From assembly GCF_024349685.1 (NCBI RefSeq), contig NZ_AP025944.1, forward strand, positions 1,246,001-1,310,000: a stretch of DNA of 64,000 nt, written 5' to 3'. Position numbers and translations under genes: made by a program. Numbering within the stretch: position 1 is the first letter of the stretch; the number at the start of each line of letters is the position of its first letter. The DNA comes from Pseudomonas sp. LRP2-20 (GTDB taxonomy: Bacteria > Pseudomonadota > Gammaproteobacteria > Pseudomonadales > Pseudomonadaceae). The notes below the pieces were generated by a model. That model saw only the letters and a list, made by a program, of their open reading frames with translations. It was not told the DNA's origin and searched no databases. Below, piece after piece: positions 25,992 to 34,547 of the stretch.

Positions 25992-26804
25992 TCAGTGCTG
26001 GCGCACGAAATAGTCATAACGCATGGAAACCGTTACCTCGAAGGGTTCGGCCTGGTCGATCACCCGGGCGCGCTTCTCGGCGCTGGCGCGCCAGCCGTGC
26101 GGAGTCATCGCCAGCAGGTCGGCACGGGCCTTGGGTTCGGCCAGGCTCAGGCGGAACTCGAGGGTTTCGCTGTGGGCGTGGGCCATGCCCGCGGGCACCA
26201 GGGCCAAGTGCTTGTCGTCGGCGTAGGGGCGCACTTCATCGTAAAGCACTTCGCGCAGCTCCATCAGGTGGCCGCTGGTCGGGCCCACACGCATCAGGCC
26301 GCCACCGAGGCTCAACAGGCGCTTGGCCTCGTCCCAGTCGAGCGGGCTGAACACGCTGGCGATGAACTGGCAGCTGGCGTCGGCCAACGGCACGCGGGCC
26401 ATGCTGGCGACCATCCAGGTCACCTCGGGCGCGCGGCGACAGGCGCGCTTGACCGCCTCGCGAGAAATGTCCAGGGCATAGCCATCGGCGGCCGGCAGTG
26501 CCTGGGCGATCTGTGCGGTGTAGTAACCCTCACCGCATCCGATGTCCAGCCAGGCGCCCGGCTGACGCTCGGCGGCCAGTTCCGCCAGGCGGCGGGCCAC
26601 CGGGGCGTAGTGGCCGGCGTCGAGGAAATCGCGGCGGGCTTCGACCATGGCCTGGTTATCGCCCGGGTCACGGCTGTTCTTGTGCTGCACTGGCAGCAGG
26701 TTCAGGTAACCCTGGCGGGCGCGGTCGAAGCGGTGGCCGGCCGGGCACACCACACCGTTGTCGAGCCGCGACAGGGCAGCCTGGCAGAGGGGGCAGGCGA
26801 GCAT
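25992..26804 (-). CDS. rlmA: 23S rRNA (guanine-N1) methyltransferase
   Basis: 270 residues. An N-terminal zinc ribbon (Cys4, Cys7, Cys20, His24 in CPLC and CPAGHRFD) recognises RNA; the SAM-binding motif is LDIGCGEGYY. This layout is that of RlmA, which methylates a guanine of 23S rRNA helix 35 (G745 in E. coli). The start overlaps the dapE stop by one base. The RlmA I/II distinction (G745 or G748) cannot be made by eye. Confidence 0.88.
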   Translation of the reverse strand: MLACPLCQAALSRLDNGVVCPAGHRFDRARQGYLNLLPVQHKNSRDPGDNQAMVEARRDFLDAGHYAPVARRLAELAAERQPGAWLDIGCGEGYYTAQIAQALPAADGYALDISREAVKRACRRAPEVTWMVASMARVPLADASCQFIASVFSPLDWDEAKRLLSLGGGLMRVGPTSGHLMELREVLYDEVRPYADDKHLALVPAGMAHAHSETLEFRLSLAEPKARADLLAMTPHGWRASAEKRARVIDQAEPFEVTVSMRYDYFVRQH

Positions 26805-27955
26805 CAGGCGAGCAACCGGACCAGGGTCTGGTAGTAGATTTCGGTCAGCAGATCGAGGTCGCTGGCCAGGATTCGCTCGTCGACCTGGTGGATGGTAGCG
26901 TTGACCGGGCCGAGCTCGACCACCTGGGTGCCCATGGTGGCGATGAAGCGGCCATCGGAGGTGCCGCCGCTGGTCGACGGCTCGGTGTCGCGGCCGGTGA
27001 CGCCCTTGATGCTGGCTGCCACGGCGTCGAGCAGTTCACCCGGTTCGGTGAGGAACGGCAGGCCCGACAGTGCCCAGTCGATCGACCAGTCCAGCTCGTG
27101 TTTATCGAGGATGGCCGATACCCGCGCCTGCAGGCCTTCGACGGTCGACTCGGTGGAGAAACGGAAGTTGAACAGCGCGGTCAGCTCGCCCGGGACCACG
27201 TTGGTGGCGCCAGTGCCGGCATTGAGGTTGGAGATCTGGAAGCTGGTCGGCGGGAAGAACGCATTGCCTTCGTCCCAGTGTTCGGCTGCCAGCTCCGCCA
27301 GGGCCGGGGCGGCCAGGTGAATCGGGTTGCGCGCCAGGTGCGGGTAGGCGACGTGGCCTTGCTTGCCGCGTACGGTCAGCTTGGCGCCGAGCGAGCCGCG
27401 ACGGCCGTTCTTGACCACGTCACCGAGCAGGGTAGTGCTCGACGGCTCGCCGACGATGCACCAGTCCAAGCGCTCGTTGCGCGCTTTCAGGCGCTCGACC
27501 ACCGCCTTGGTGCCGTGGTGGGCCGGGCCTTCCTCGTCGCTGGTGATCAGGAAGGCGACCTTGCCGCGGTGGCCCGGGTAATCCTGCACGAAACGTTCAC
27601 TGGCGATCACCATCGAGGCCAGGCTGCCTTTCATGTCGGCGGCGCCGCGGCCGCAGAGCATGCCGTCGGCGTCGATCAATGCTTCGAACGGCTCGTGCTG
27701 CCACTGCTGCACCGGGCCGGTGGGGACCACGTCGGTGTGGCCGGCAAAGCACAATACCGGGCCGTCCTGGGTACCGTGGGTGGCCCAGAAGTTGTCGACG
27801 TCTTCAATGCGCATCGGCTCCAGCTGGAAGCCTACGGCGCCCAGGCGGTTCATCATCTGCGCCTGGCAGTCGGCATCGACGGGGGTGACCGAGGGGCGGC
27901 GGATCAGGTCGCAGGCCAGTTGAAGGGTAGGCGAGAGCTCGGCAGGGGCCGTCAT
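26804..27955 (-). CDS. dapE: Succinyl-diaminopimelate desuccinylase
   Basis: 383-residue M20-type dinuclear zinc hydrolase of lysine and peptidoglycan precursor synthesis. Metal and catalytic motifs: [24 protein letters not shown] and [13 protein letters not shown], the last with the catalytic Glu pair; the family dimerisation domain lies between. The ATG at 27955 gives the usual N-terminus [16 protein letters not shown]. It is co-transcribed with rlmA (one-base overlap). The other dap genes in this window, dapD and dapC, are at 39924 and 43375. Confidence 0.96.
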   Translation of the reverse strand: MTAPAELSPTLQLACDLIRRPSVTPVDADCQAQMMNRLGAVGFQLEPMRIEDVDNFWATHGTQDGPVLCFAGHTDVVPTGPVQQWQHEPFEALIDADGMLCGRGAADMKGSLASMVIASERFVQDYPGHRGKVAFLITSDEEGPAHHGTKAVVERLKARNERLDWCIVGEPSSTTLLGDVVKNGRRGSLGAKLTVRGKQGHVAYPHLARNPIHLAAPALAELAAEHWDEGNAFFPPTSFQISNLNAGTGATNVVPGELTALFNFRFSTESTVEGLQARVSAILDKHELDWSIDWALSGLPFLTEPGELLDAVAASIKGVTGRDTEPSTSGGTSDGRFIATMGTQVVELGPVNATIHQVDERILASDLDLLTEIYYQTLVRLLA

Positions 27956-28352
27956 GGTAAAACTCCGGAAGCAGGGCAAGGCAGGCAAGGAGCGGTAGTT
28001 TAAAGCAAAAACCTTTGCGTGAAGCGTGCGCTGTCGAGTGATTGCAGCGCAATGCCTGCTTGGGGGGAAGTGTTTCAGGCTGAAATCGAGGTGCAGGGGG
28101 GGCTAGCTTGCATCGCCCTCTGGAGGGGCTACCCACTCACATCGAAAGTTAGAGGAACGCTATGAGTATCAAGCAGGGCATTGTCATGATCATGGCACTG
28201 GGATGCAGTTCAGCCGTGCTCGCCAGCACTACAGATGTCATCGTCACCGGGGTAATCAAACCTGCGGCGTGCACGCCGTCCCTCAGCGGCGGTGGAACGT
28301 TCGACTTTGGCGTCATCTCGGCTGCTGATCTCAAGGACGATGCAAGGACCCA

Positions 28353-28360
28353 GTTCAGAT
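28353..28360 (+). repeat. Target-site duplication, left copy
   Basis: GTTCAGAT immediately left of the element; the identical right copy is at 29723-29730. An 8-base duplication is normal for IS256-family transposition. Confidence 0.95.
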
Positions 28361-28388
28361 GAGGGTGTCAGAAATTTTGTGTTCGGGC
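28361..28388 (+). repeat. Left terminal inverted repeat of the IS
   Basis: Starts GAGGGTGTCAGAAATTTTGT and matches the reverse complement of 29695-29722 at 22 of 28 positions. Confidence 0.9.
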
Positions 28389-28412
28389 ATAACATGAGTA
28401 AGAGGTGCATGT

Positions 28413-29660
28413 ATGCCAACCAAAAAGAAACCCCTGCGTGACCTGCCCAAAATCCCCAAGGAGCTGCTGGAGCAGTTCGGTGAGGGCCTGATGACCGCAG
28501 AAGCTATCGAGGATGCCTCTGCGGCGTTCAAGAAGGCCTTGATCGAACGCGCTCTGCATGCCGAGCTTGGCCACCACCTGGGTTATCCGCCGGGCGCGCA
28601 GCGCCCGGAGGATGAAACCAACCAGCGCAACGGCAAAAGCGGCAAGACAGTGCTAACCGGCGATGGGCCTCTGCGCTTGGATATCCCTCGCGACCGTGAC
28701 GGCAGCTTCTCGCCCATCCTGATCCCCAAACATGAGCGCCGTTACACTGGCTTCGACGACAAGATCATCGCCATGTACGCCCGTGGAATGACAGTCAGAG
28801 AGATCCGGGCCTTCCTGTCCGAGCAGTATGGAACCGACGTTTCACCCGACTTCATCAGCTCTGTGACAGACGAGGTCATGGACGAAATTGGCGCGTGGCA
28901 ACAGCGGCCATTGGAGCCGATGTACCCGGTCATTTTCTTTGATGCGCTGCGGGTGAAGATTCGCGAAGAAGGCCTGGTGCGCAACAAGGCCATTTACTTG
29001 GCTTTGGGCGTTCTACCCGACGGGACGCGCGACATCCTGGGCATCTGGATCGAGAACACTGAGGGTGCGAAGTTCTGGATGAAGGTGTTCAACGATCTCA
29101 AGACACGTGGCGTCGAGGACGTGCTGATTGCCGTGACCGATGGCCTTAAAGGCATGCCAGAAGCCCTCAGCGCCGTGTTTCCAGAGACGACATTGCAGAC
29201 GTGCATCGTGCATCTGATCCGCAACAGCCTGGACTACGCGGCCTGGGACAAACGGCGCGCACTGGCCAAGGAACTGAAACCGATTTACCAAGCCATCAAT
29301 GCCGAAGCGGCTGAGCAAGCACTCGATGAGTTTGAGAGCGGGCCGTGGGGTGAGAAATATCCAACGGTGGTGGCTGCCTGGAGACGCGCCTGGGATCGCG
29401 TGATTCCATTCTTTGTCTTTCCGCCCGCCATCCGGAAGGTGATCTATACCACCAACGCGATCGAGAGCATCAACGCCCAGCTACGCAAGGTCATCAAGAC
29501 CCGAGGGCATTTCCCGAATGATGACGCAGCGACCAAACTGATTTGGCTGGGATTGCGCAACATAACAGCCAATTGGGGAAAACCGGCCCATGATTGGAAA
29601 AGCGCGATGAATCAATTTGCGATTCTGTACGGAGATCGGTTCATCAGGCCAACCTGGTGA
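28413..29660 (+). CDS. IS256-family (mutator-type) transposase
   Basis: 415 residues, the standard size. DDE catalytic residues: Asp177 (IFFDALRVKIREE), Asp243 (AVTDGLKGM) and Glu351 (TTNAIESINAQLRK); the C-x2-H motif (Cys264, His267) lies between the last two, as in this family. The N-terminal region carries the DNA-binding part (GLMTAEAIEDASAAFKKALIERAL). The frame is unbroken, so the enzyme should be active. The start ATG has a weak upstream AAGAGG. Confidence 0.96.
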   Translation: MPTKKKPLRDLPKIPKELLEQFGEGLMTAEAIEDASAAFKKALIERALHAELGHHLGYPPGAQRPEDETNQRNGKSGKTVLTGDGPLRLDIPRDRDGSFSPILIPKHERRYTGFDDKIIAMYARGMTVREIRAFLSEQYGTDVSPDFISSVTDEVMDEIGAWQQRPLEPMYPVIFFDALRVKIREEGLVRNKAIYLALGVLPDGTRDILGIWIENTEGAKFWMKVFNDLKTRGVEDVLIAVTDGLKGMPEALSAVFPETTLQTCIVHLIRNSLDYAAWDKRRALAKELKPIYQAINAEAAEQALDEFESGPWGEKYPTVVAAWRRAWDRVIPFFVFPPAIRKVIYTTNAIESINAQLRKVIKTRGHFPNDDAATKLIWLGLRNITANWGKPAHDWKSAMNQFAILYGDRFIRPTW

Positions 29661-29694
29661 AGATCAGGGCCTGCCTGACGGCAGGCCGTTACCG

Positions 29695-29722
29695 GCCCGC
29701 ACACAAAAAATCTGACACTTCC
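29695..29722 (-). repeat. Right terminal inverted repeat of the IS
   Basis: Reverse complement begins GGAAGTGTCAGATTTTTTGT, pairing with the left end. The duplicated target follows at 29723. Confidence 0.9.
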
Positions 29723-29730
29723 GTTCAGAT
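29723..29730 (+). repeat. Target-site duplication, right copy
   Basis: GTTCAGAT, identical to 28353-28360. Confidence 0.95.
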
Positions 29731-30299
29731 CGCCGTCCCAGCAACTTGCAGTGACCTGTGATGCGCCAGTTCGGTTCGCCTTGCGGGGCGTTGATGGTCG
29801 GGCCGGCAGCGCTGACAGGCCTGCCGGCCATACAACGGCATTCGGCCTGGGTACCAATGATCTCGATCAGCGCATCGGTGCTTATTTCCTTTCAACGGTT
29901 GCCAACACTTATGTCGCCGACGGCAGTAGATCAGTGACCCGTCTCATCACGGCCGACAACGGCACATCCTGGACGCGGGACAGCAACACCAGGTTTTCGC
30001 TCCTGTACAACGGTGCGGAGGGTCGCTTTCATGGCTTTGCGGTAGGCGCAGAGATACCAACCGCCATCAAGCAGTTGACCGCCGACCTGCAGATCGACAT
30101 GCGCATCGCCGCGCTCAAGGACCTGACGGTCACCGACGACATCACCATCGATGGCGCTTCGACCATTGAGGTGTCCTACCTCTAAGGGCGCTCCGAGTGC
30201 GCGCTCGTCGCTACGACGGCAAGTGTCGGCTCGGTCCCCTCTCTGGTTCGCGGCCCTTCAGGGTAGCGAACCTGCCCTTGTATAAAGTCGAGCTTGAGC

Positions 30300-31007
30300 A
30301 TGTTGAAGCAATTGCTGTTGAGTGCTGGCTGCGTGCTGCTGTCGGTCAGCGGCGCCCTGGCCGCCGGTATGGTCCCGGAGACTTCCGTGGTGATCGTCGA
30401 TGAAGCCGAAGGCGAGGCGTCGATCACGGTGCGCAATGATGATCCAACCCCTGCACTGTTACTGGTAACCCTGCAGAACTTGCCGGAGGATGAAGAGCCT
30501 CTGCTGTTTCTCACCCAGCCCGCCTGGCGCGTCGAGGCTGGCGAGGAGCAGCGGGTGAGGTTCATGCTGCGCGCTGCCGCGCCACTGCGCACCCAGCGGT
30601 TGAAGCGGGTGATATTCGAAGGCGTGCCACAGCAGGAAGTGGCGGGTAAGCGTATTGCCAGGGTTGGGGTCAGTGTGAGGCAGAACCTGCCGGTGATCAT
30701 TCACCCCAAGGGCCTGGCCCCCAACCGCTCACCCTGGGAGGGCTTGCAGTGGCGCTATGGCAAACAAGGGTTGCAGGTTGATAACCCGACTCCCTATGTG
30801 GTCCGGTTGGCGCAGGAAGTAAGGTTGATGCCCGCGAACGAGCAAGGCTACTTGCCTCGCGCTTACATTTTGCCAGGTGAGACGCTTGAGGCTCGGCTGG
30901 AATCGCCAGCCCCACAGGGCCCGCAAAGTATCAGGCTGTTTCCGGCCACGGTATACGGCTTTGCCGTGGATGAATTTGAGGCTCCGTTACTCAGGGGCGA
31001 CAGTTGA
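30300..31007 (+). CDS. Fimbrial periplasmic chaperone (PapD/FimC-like)
   Basis: 235 residues. Signal peptide LKQLLLSAGCVLLSVSGALAA, then two immunoglobulin-like domains. The first contains SVVIVDEAEGEASITVRNDD and the edge strand before LFLTQPAWRVEAGEEQRVRFML; the second begins near NLPVIIHPKG. It should bind fimbrial subunits by donor-strand complementation and deliver them to the usher, whose gene overlaps by 4 bases. The ATG at 30300 is taken; a TTG two codons earlier is possible. The Shine-Dalgarno sequence is poor. Sequence is divergent from classical type 1 chaperones. Confidence 0.85.
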   Translation: MLKQLLLSAGCVLLSVSGALAAGMVPETSVVIVDEAEGEASITVRNDDPTPALLLVTLQNLPEDEEPLLFLTQPAWRVEAGEEQRVRFMLRAAAPLRTQRLKRVIFEGVPQQEVAGKRIARVGVSVRQNLPVIIHPKGLAPNRSPWEGLQWRYGKQGLQVDNPTPYVVRLAQEVRLMPANEQGYLPRAYILPGETLEARLESPAPQGPQSIRLFPATVYGFAVDEFEAPLLRGDS

Positions 31008-33403
31008 ATGAGCGTGCCGGGAGCAGCCGAGCGGCACGCTGGCATTGTCTGATGGCGCTCCCTTGGGCCTTTCTATCTGTTGAGTGCAGAGCCAGCGACG
31101 GCATGACATTCGATCTCGAACTGTTGCGTCAGCGGGGGGTGAGTGAAGAGCTTGCGGCCTACTTTGGTGACATGCCGCGCTTCACCCCGGGCAATCACAT
31201 CGTCAGCCTGAAGGTAAATGGCTCACGATCAGGGCAGGTACAGGCACGCTTTCTGGATGATGGCAGCTTGTGCATTGATGCAGGCCTGCTGGACGCGGGA
31301 GGGATTCGGTTGCCGTCAGGTTCATTGAATATAAGCCCGGACTCCTGCATCGACTTGTTATCGAGTTACCCGCAGAGCCAGATACAGGCAGACCCTCAAT
31401 CCGCCAGTGTGACGATGGTGGTGCCTGCGCAAGCCCTGCGCCCGGCCGCTGACGACGGTGATCTTTCGGCTTATGACTCAGGCGGGTTCGCTGCAGTTTT
31501 CAACTACGACGTGTCGATGCTCGATACGCGTTTCAACAGTGGCAGCAGCAGGGCCTGGACTGCCCTCACCGAGCCAGGTTTGAATCTGGGGGACTGGATC
31601 GTGCGCAGCCGTCAGATTGCCAGTCTGGGGCAACAGGCAAGTCGGTTCAACGCACTGGAAACCTACGCCCAGCGAACGTTCGCCGATCCGGGGACCGTCT
31701 TGCAGGTCGGTCAGATCCACATGGGTAATCCCGTGCTCTCCGGCGTTTCAGTTGAGGGTTTTCAGCTGTTTTCCGAGCAGTCGCTGGGGCATCTTCAACA
31801 ACGACGCGTGGTTCAAGGTATCGCCAAGTCCCAAGCGCGAGTGGAAATCTACCAGCGCAATCGCCTGGTGTATGCCACAGTCGTGCCGCCGGGTCCGTTT
31901 TCCATTGATCCCCCTACGCCAGTCGATGCCTTCGCCGAACTGGAGATGGTCATCCATGAAGCGGACGGTGAGGCGCGTCGTGTGACCTTGCCCGCCTCGC
32001 CCATGGCGGCGGAGTTGTCAGAGGGATACCAGTTCGGCATCGGCCAACTTCGCCACAGCAGTACGACGTCACCTTGGGTACTCAGTGCCGGGTGGAGCGG
32101 GGGGGTACTTGATGGCGTGGCATTGGGGGGTGGTGTGCTTGCCACAGGCAGTTATCAGGCAACAGGGTTTGCTCTGGGCGCTCAGCCGTGGACGCAGGCC
32201 CAGATACAGTGGTCGCTGGGTTACTCGCAGCCCTTGCGTCAGGGAGGTGGAGTGCAGAGTCAGGTTACCCTGAACCAGCAGTTTGGCGGCGGGTGGGGGG
32301 CGGGCTTGACCTATGGATTGCAGAACCGAAGTTATCAGGACCTTCTGCAGGCGCTTGACCCGTCAGCGCACGTGGGTGGCCTGCGCGATTCCTTCAGCGT
32401 CAGCCTGTCATGGCAGGGCACCGGGCTGGGCAACTTCAGTCTCGGTGGCGGCCAGTCGCAAACGCATGATGGCAAGACCAGCAGCCATGCAAGCCTGCGC
32501 TGGGAAGCGACATTGCGGCAGGTGTCGTTGAATGCGGGGGTGGAATGGAGTTTCAGGGGGGAAGACGATCGAGGGCGTCTGATTTACGTGAGCGCTAGCT
32601 TGCCATTGGCCACCCATCGTCGGCTGAGCACCTCGATCCGAGGTTCGGGTGACAAGTACCGCTCTTCCGTCAACCTGCGCGAGCAGGTCAGCGAATCGTT
32701 ACGTTATCGCCTCGGTGCCAGCCATGATAGCCATGATTCGGCGCTGCGCCCCAGTGCCGGCGTTTCCTGGTTGGCACCCTTCAGCCAGGTGCAGCTGGAC
32801 TACACAAAGACTGGCGACTCCGCACGAACCTTGGCAGCCAACCTGCGCGGCGGGGCCGTTGGGCATGCACAAGGCATCACGTTATCGCCCTATGCCATTC
32901 AGGACACGTTCGCAGTCATCGAGGTGGGTGATGTGCAAGGCGTGAAAGTCGATACGCCAAGCGGCCCTGTGTGGACCGATGGCGAAGGCCGAGCCATTGC
33001 CTCACGGATCAGCCCTTATGCGGATAATCGGGTGCAGGTGCAGCCCCGAAGCCTGCCGCGCAATGTCGATTTGGCCAACAGCCTAGGCATCGTCCGTGCT
33101 GGTCGAGGCGCCGTTTCCCAATTGAGTTTCCTTGTCGAACGGACCAGGCGTGTGCTGTTGCAGACGGCACAGGGCGACGGGCCACCCTTGGCGGACAGTT
33201 CGATGGTAGTGGATGCCAGCGGAAGCTTCGTGACCATGGTGCAGGCCGGTGGCTTGATATTCCTGCATGACTTCCAAGAGCAGGAGCGCTATCAGGTGAC
33301 CTCGCCAGACGGCTCTGCTTGCGCCCTTGAATTTACGCTCAGCGACAGCCCTGACCCGGAGCAATATTATGAAGCGACCACCGCACGCTGCCATGCGATC
33401 TGA
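31004..33403 (+). CDS. Fimbrial outer-membrane usher
   Basis: 799-residue usher. After a leader come the periplasmic N-domain (FDLELLRQRGVSEELAAYFG, chaperone-docking), a beta barrel with LNLGDWIVRSRQ and strand repeats, the plug and C-terminal domains. The conserved segment VPPGPFSIDPP and the carboxy-terminal region ending in a strand pair with cysteines (ACALEFTL ... TARCHAI) fit the family. It secretes and polymerises subunits at the outer membrane. It overlaps the chaperone gene by 4 bases and the next DUF1120 gene by 35. It belongs to the usher subgroup found with DUF1120 subunits. Confidence 0.88.
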   Translation: MNERAGSSRAARWHCLMALPWAFLSVECRASDGMTFDLELLRQRGVSEELAAYFGDMPRFTPGNHIVSLKVNGSRSGQVQARFLDDGSLCIDAGLLDAGGIRLPSGSLNISPDSCIDLLSSYPQSQIQADPQSASVTMVVPAQALRPAADDGDLSAYDSGGFAAVFNYDVSMLDTRFNSGSSRAWTALTEPGLNLGDWIVRSRQIASLGQQASRFNALETYAQRTFADPGTVLQVGQIHMGNPVLSGVSVEGFQLFSEQSLGHLQQRRVVQGIAKSQARVEIYQRNRLVYATVVPPGPFSIDPPTPVDAFAELEMVIHEADGEARRVTLPASPMAAELSEGYQFGIGQLRHSSTTSPWVLSAGWSGGVLDGVALGGGVLATGSYQATGFALGAQPWTQAQIQWSLGYSQPLRQGGGVQSQVTLNQQFGGGWGAGLTYGLQNRSYQDLLQALDPSAHVGGLRDSFSVSLSWQGTGLGNFSLGGGQSQTHDGKTSSHASLRWEATLRQVSLNAGVEWSFRGEDDRGRLIYVSASLPLATHRRLSTSIRGSGDKYRSSVNLREQVSESLRYRLGASHDSHDSALRPSAGVSWLAPFSQVQLDYTKTGDSARTLAANLRGGAVGHAQGITLSPYAIQDTFAVIEVGDVQGVKVDTPSGPVWTDGEGRAIASRISPYADNRVQVQPRSLPRNVDLANSLGIVRAGRGAVSQLSFLVERTRRVLLQTAQGDGPPLADSSMVVDASGSFVTMVQAGGLIFLHDFQEQERYQVTSPDGSACALEFTLSDSPDPEQYYEATTARCHAI

Positions 33404-34517
33404 ATGCATGGGCACTAAGCTTTGCCTGGCCTTGCTGTTGATGGGCATGAGCTGTGCCGCAGCCGCGCAGGGCTGCCAGATCACGCTCGGCCAGCCCGTG
33501 ATCGATTATGGCAAGGTCAACAAGACCCAGTTGCACAAGCAAGGCAATCGCTACCTGTTGGGAGAGCGACAGCTGCAACTGACGGTCCAGTGTTCCAGCA
33601 AAACTGATATGGTCCTCAGCTATATGGCTGATGCCACTAATGGCGATGCGTTCGGTCTAGGCGAGCAAGGGACATATTCACTGGTGCTCGCTGACGCGCG
33701 AGTCGATGGCCGTCCAGTGGCCTTGGGCGCAGCAAGCTCGCGTCGTCCATGGCAGATGAAAGGCGACCAGCTCCAATGGTTACCTGAAATGCAGGTTGCG
33801 CCATTTCAGGCGGATGTCCCCCTTCAAGGCACAACGTTCACGGCTCGCCTGAGCGTCACCGGGTGGCTCGACGCAAGGTCGGCTTTGTCCAGCGCTGCCG
33901 AGCTGCAAGCTAGCGCCATGGTGGGCGTCGATGGCGCTACCGTGGCCCTGGCATTGCAGGCCAGCGTCGTGCCTGCAGCCTGTAGGTTGCAGCTGGGCAA
34001 TGACGGTCTGGTGGACTTCGGCGTGATTGAAGCCGGGCAGTTGTCTGCCAGCAATACCAGTACCCTGCGACGGTCTTTGTCCGCCGCTGTGACCTGTGAT
34101 GGCCCCACTCGGTTCGCCCTTCGCGCGATGGATAACCGCCAGCCGGCAACGGTCAGCCATGTGCAGGGCGCCGAACGTTCCACCCTGTTTGGAGCGGGTA
34201 AAAAAGCCAGTGACGACCTGGCGTGGTCATTGCAGTTCGAAGGGACGATCCTGGGTGACGGGCAGGTGTTGCAACCGCTGTATTCCACCCAAGGTGGCGG
34301 TGGCTGGGAGCCAACTGCCAAAACGACGTTCTTTCACGTCGACAATCGGTTGCTGGGGTTCGCGAGCAGCGATCGCACTACGGTCGGGCCTGCCTTGATC
34401 AGGCAGCTCGACGCAATGCTGATGGTCGAGCTGTACGTCGCGCCTTTGCGCCAGCTCGACCTGCGTGACGAGATGCCCATCGATGGTGCGGCCACACTGG
34501 AGCTCGTCTATCTGTGA
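33369..34517 (+). CDS. DUF1120 exported fimbrial protein, probable tip adhesin
   Basis: 382 residues. The ATG at 33369 lies inside the end of the usher gene with GGAG 7 bases upstream; an ATG at 33408 is the alternative and gives a tidier signal peptide (TKLCLALLLMGMSCAAAA). The mature protein has two domains: an N-terminal one with QGCQITLGQPVIDYGKVNKT, and a C-terminal one (PAACRLQLGNDGLVDFGVIE ... VTCDGPTRFALRAMDN) strongly like the IS-broken gene at 28162. Two-domain architecture at the end of a chaperone-usher operon is typical for a tip adhesin. The receptor is unknown. Confidence 0.8.
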   Translation: MKRPPHAAMRSECMGTKLCLALLLMGMSCAAAAQGCQITLGQPVIDYGKVNKTQLHKQGNRYLLGERQLQLTVQCSSKTDMVLSYMADATNGDAFGLGEQGTYSLVLADARVDGRPVALGAASSRRPWQMKGDQLQWLPEMQVAPFQADVPLQGTTFTARLSVTGWLDARSALSSAAELQASAMVGVDGATVALALQASVVPAACRLQLGNDGLVDFGVIEAGQLSASNTSTLRRSLSAAVTCDGPTRFALRAMDNRQPATVSHVQGAERSTLFGAGKKASDDLAWSLQFEGTILGDGQVLQPLYSTQGGGGWEPTAKTTFFHVDNRLLGFASSDRTTVGPALIRQLDAMLMVELYVAPLRQLDLRDEMPIDGAATLELVYL

Positions 34518-34547
34518 GGATGAGCTCCAGATGGTCGGCAGTCCAGG

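Larger units (their letters stand above)
28361..29722 (+). mobile_element. Complete IS256-family insertion sequence, 1362 bp
   Basis: Bounded by imperfect inverted repeats of about 28 bases (22 matches; shared core GTGTCAGA, then TTTTGTGT and CGGGC) and by exact 8-base duplications GTTCAGAT. It contains a single intact transposase gene. All parts needed for movement are present and the duplications are unmutated, so the insertion looks recent. It disrupts a DUF1120 fimbrial gene. A GCCTGCC-TGAC-GGCAGGC hairpin at 29670-29687 closes the transposase transcript. Confidence 0.95.
28162..30185 (+). pseudogene. DUF1120 fimbrial protein gene, interrupted by an IS256-family element
   Basis: The 5' piece (28162-28360) encodes a signal peptide and TGVIKPAACTPSLSGGGTFDFGVIS, then meets a TGA made by the element's first bases. 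The 3' piece (29731-30185) continues with LAVTCDAPVRFALRG to ASTIEVSYL. Removing 28361-29730 joins them in frame as RTQFR-SPSQQLAVTCD. The product resembles the C-terminal half of the intact DUF1120 gene at 33369, so it was probably an exported subunit or tip protein of the fimbria encoded downstream. RBS GAGGAA lies before the ATG. The intact length would be about 216 residues. Confidence 0.9.

Noticed and set aside
28413..29660. Possibility that the transposase gene belongs to a larger composite transposon
   Set aside because: The inverted repeats and target duplications tightly bound a single gene; no second copy or cargo is present in the window.
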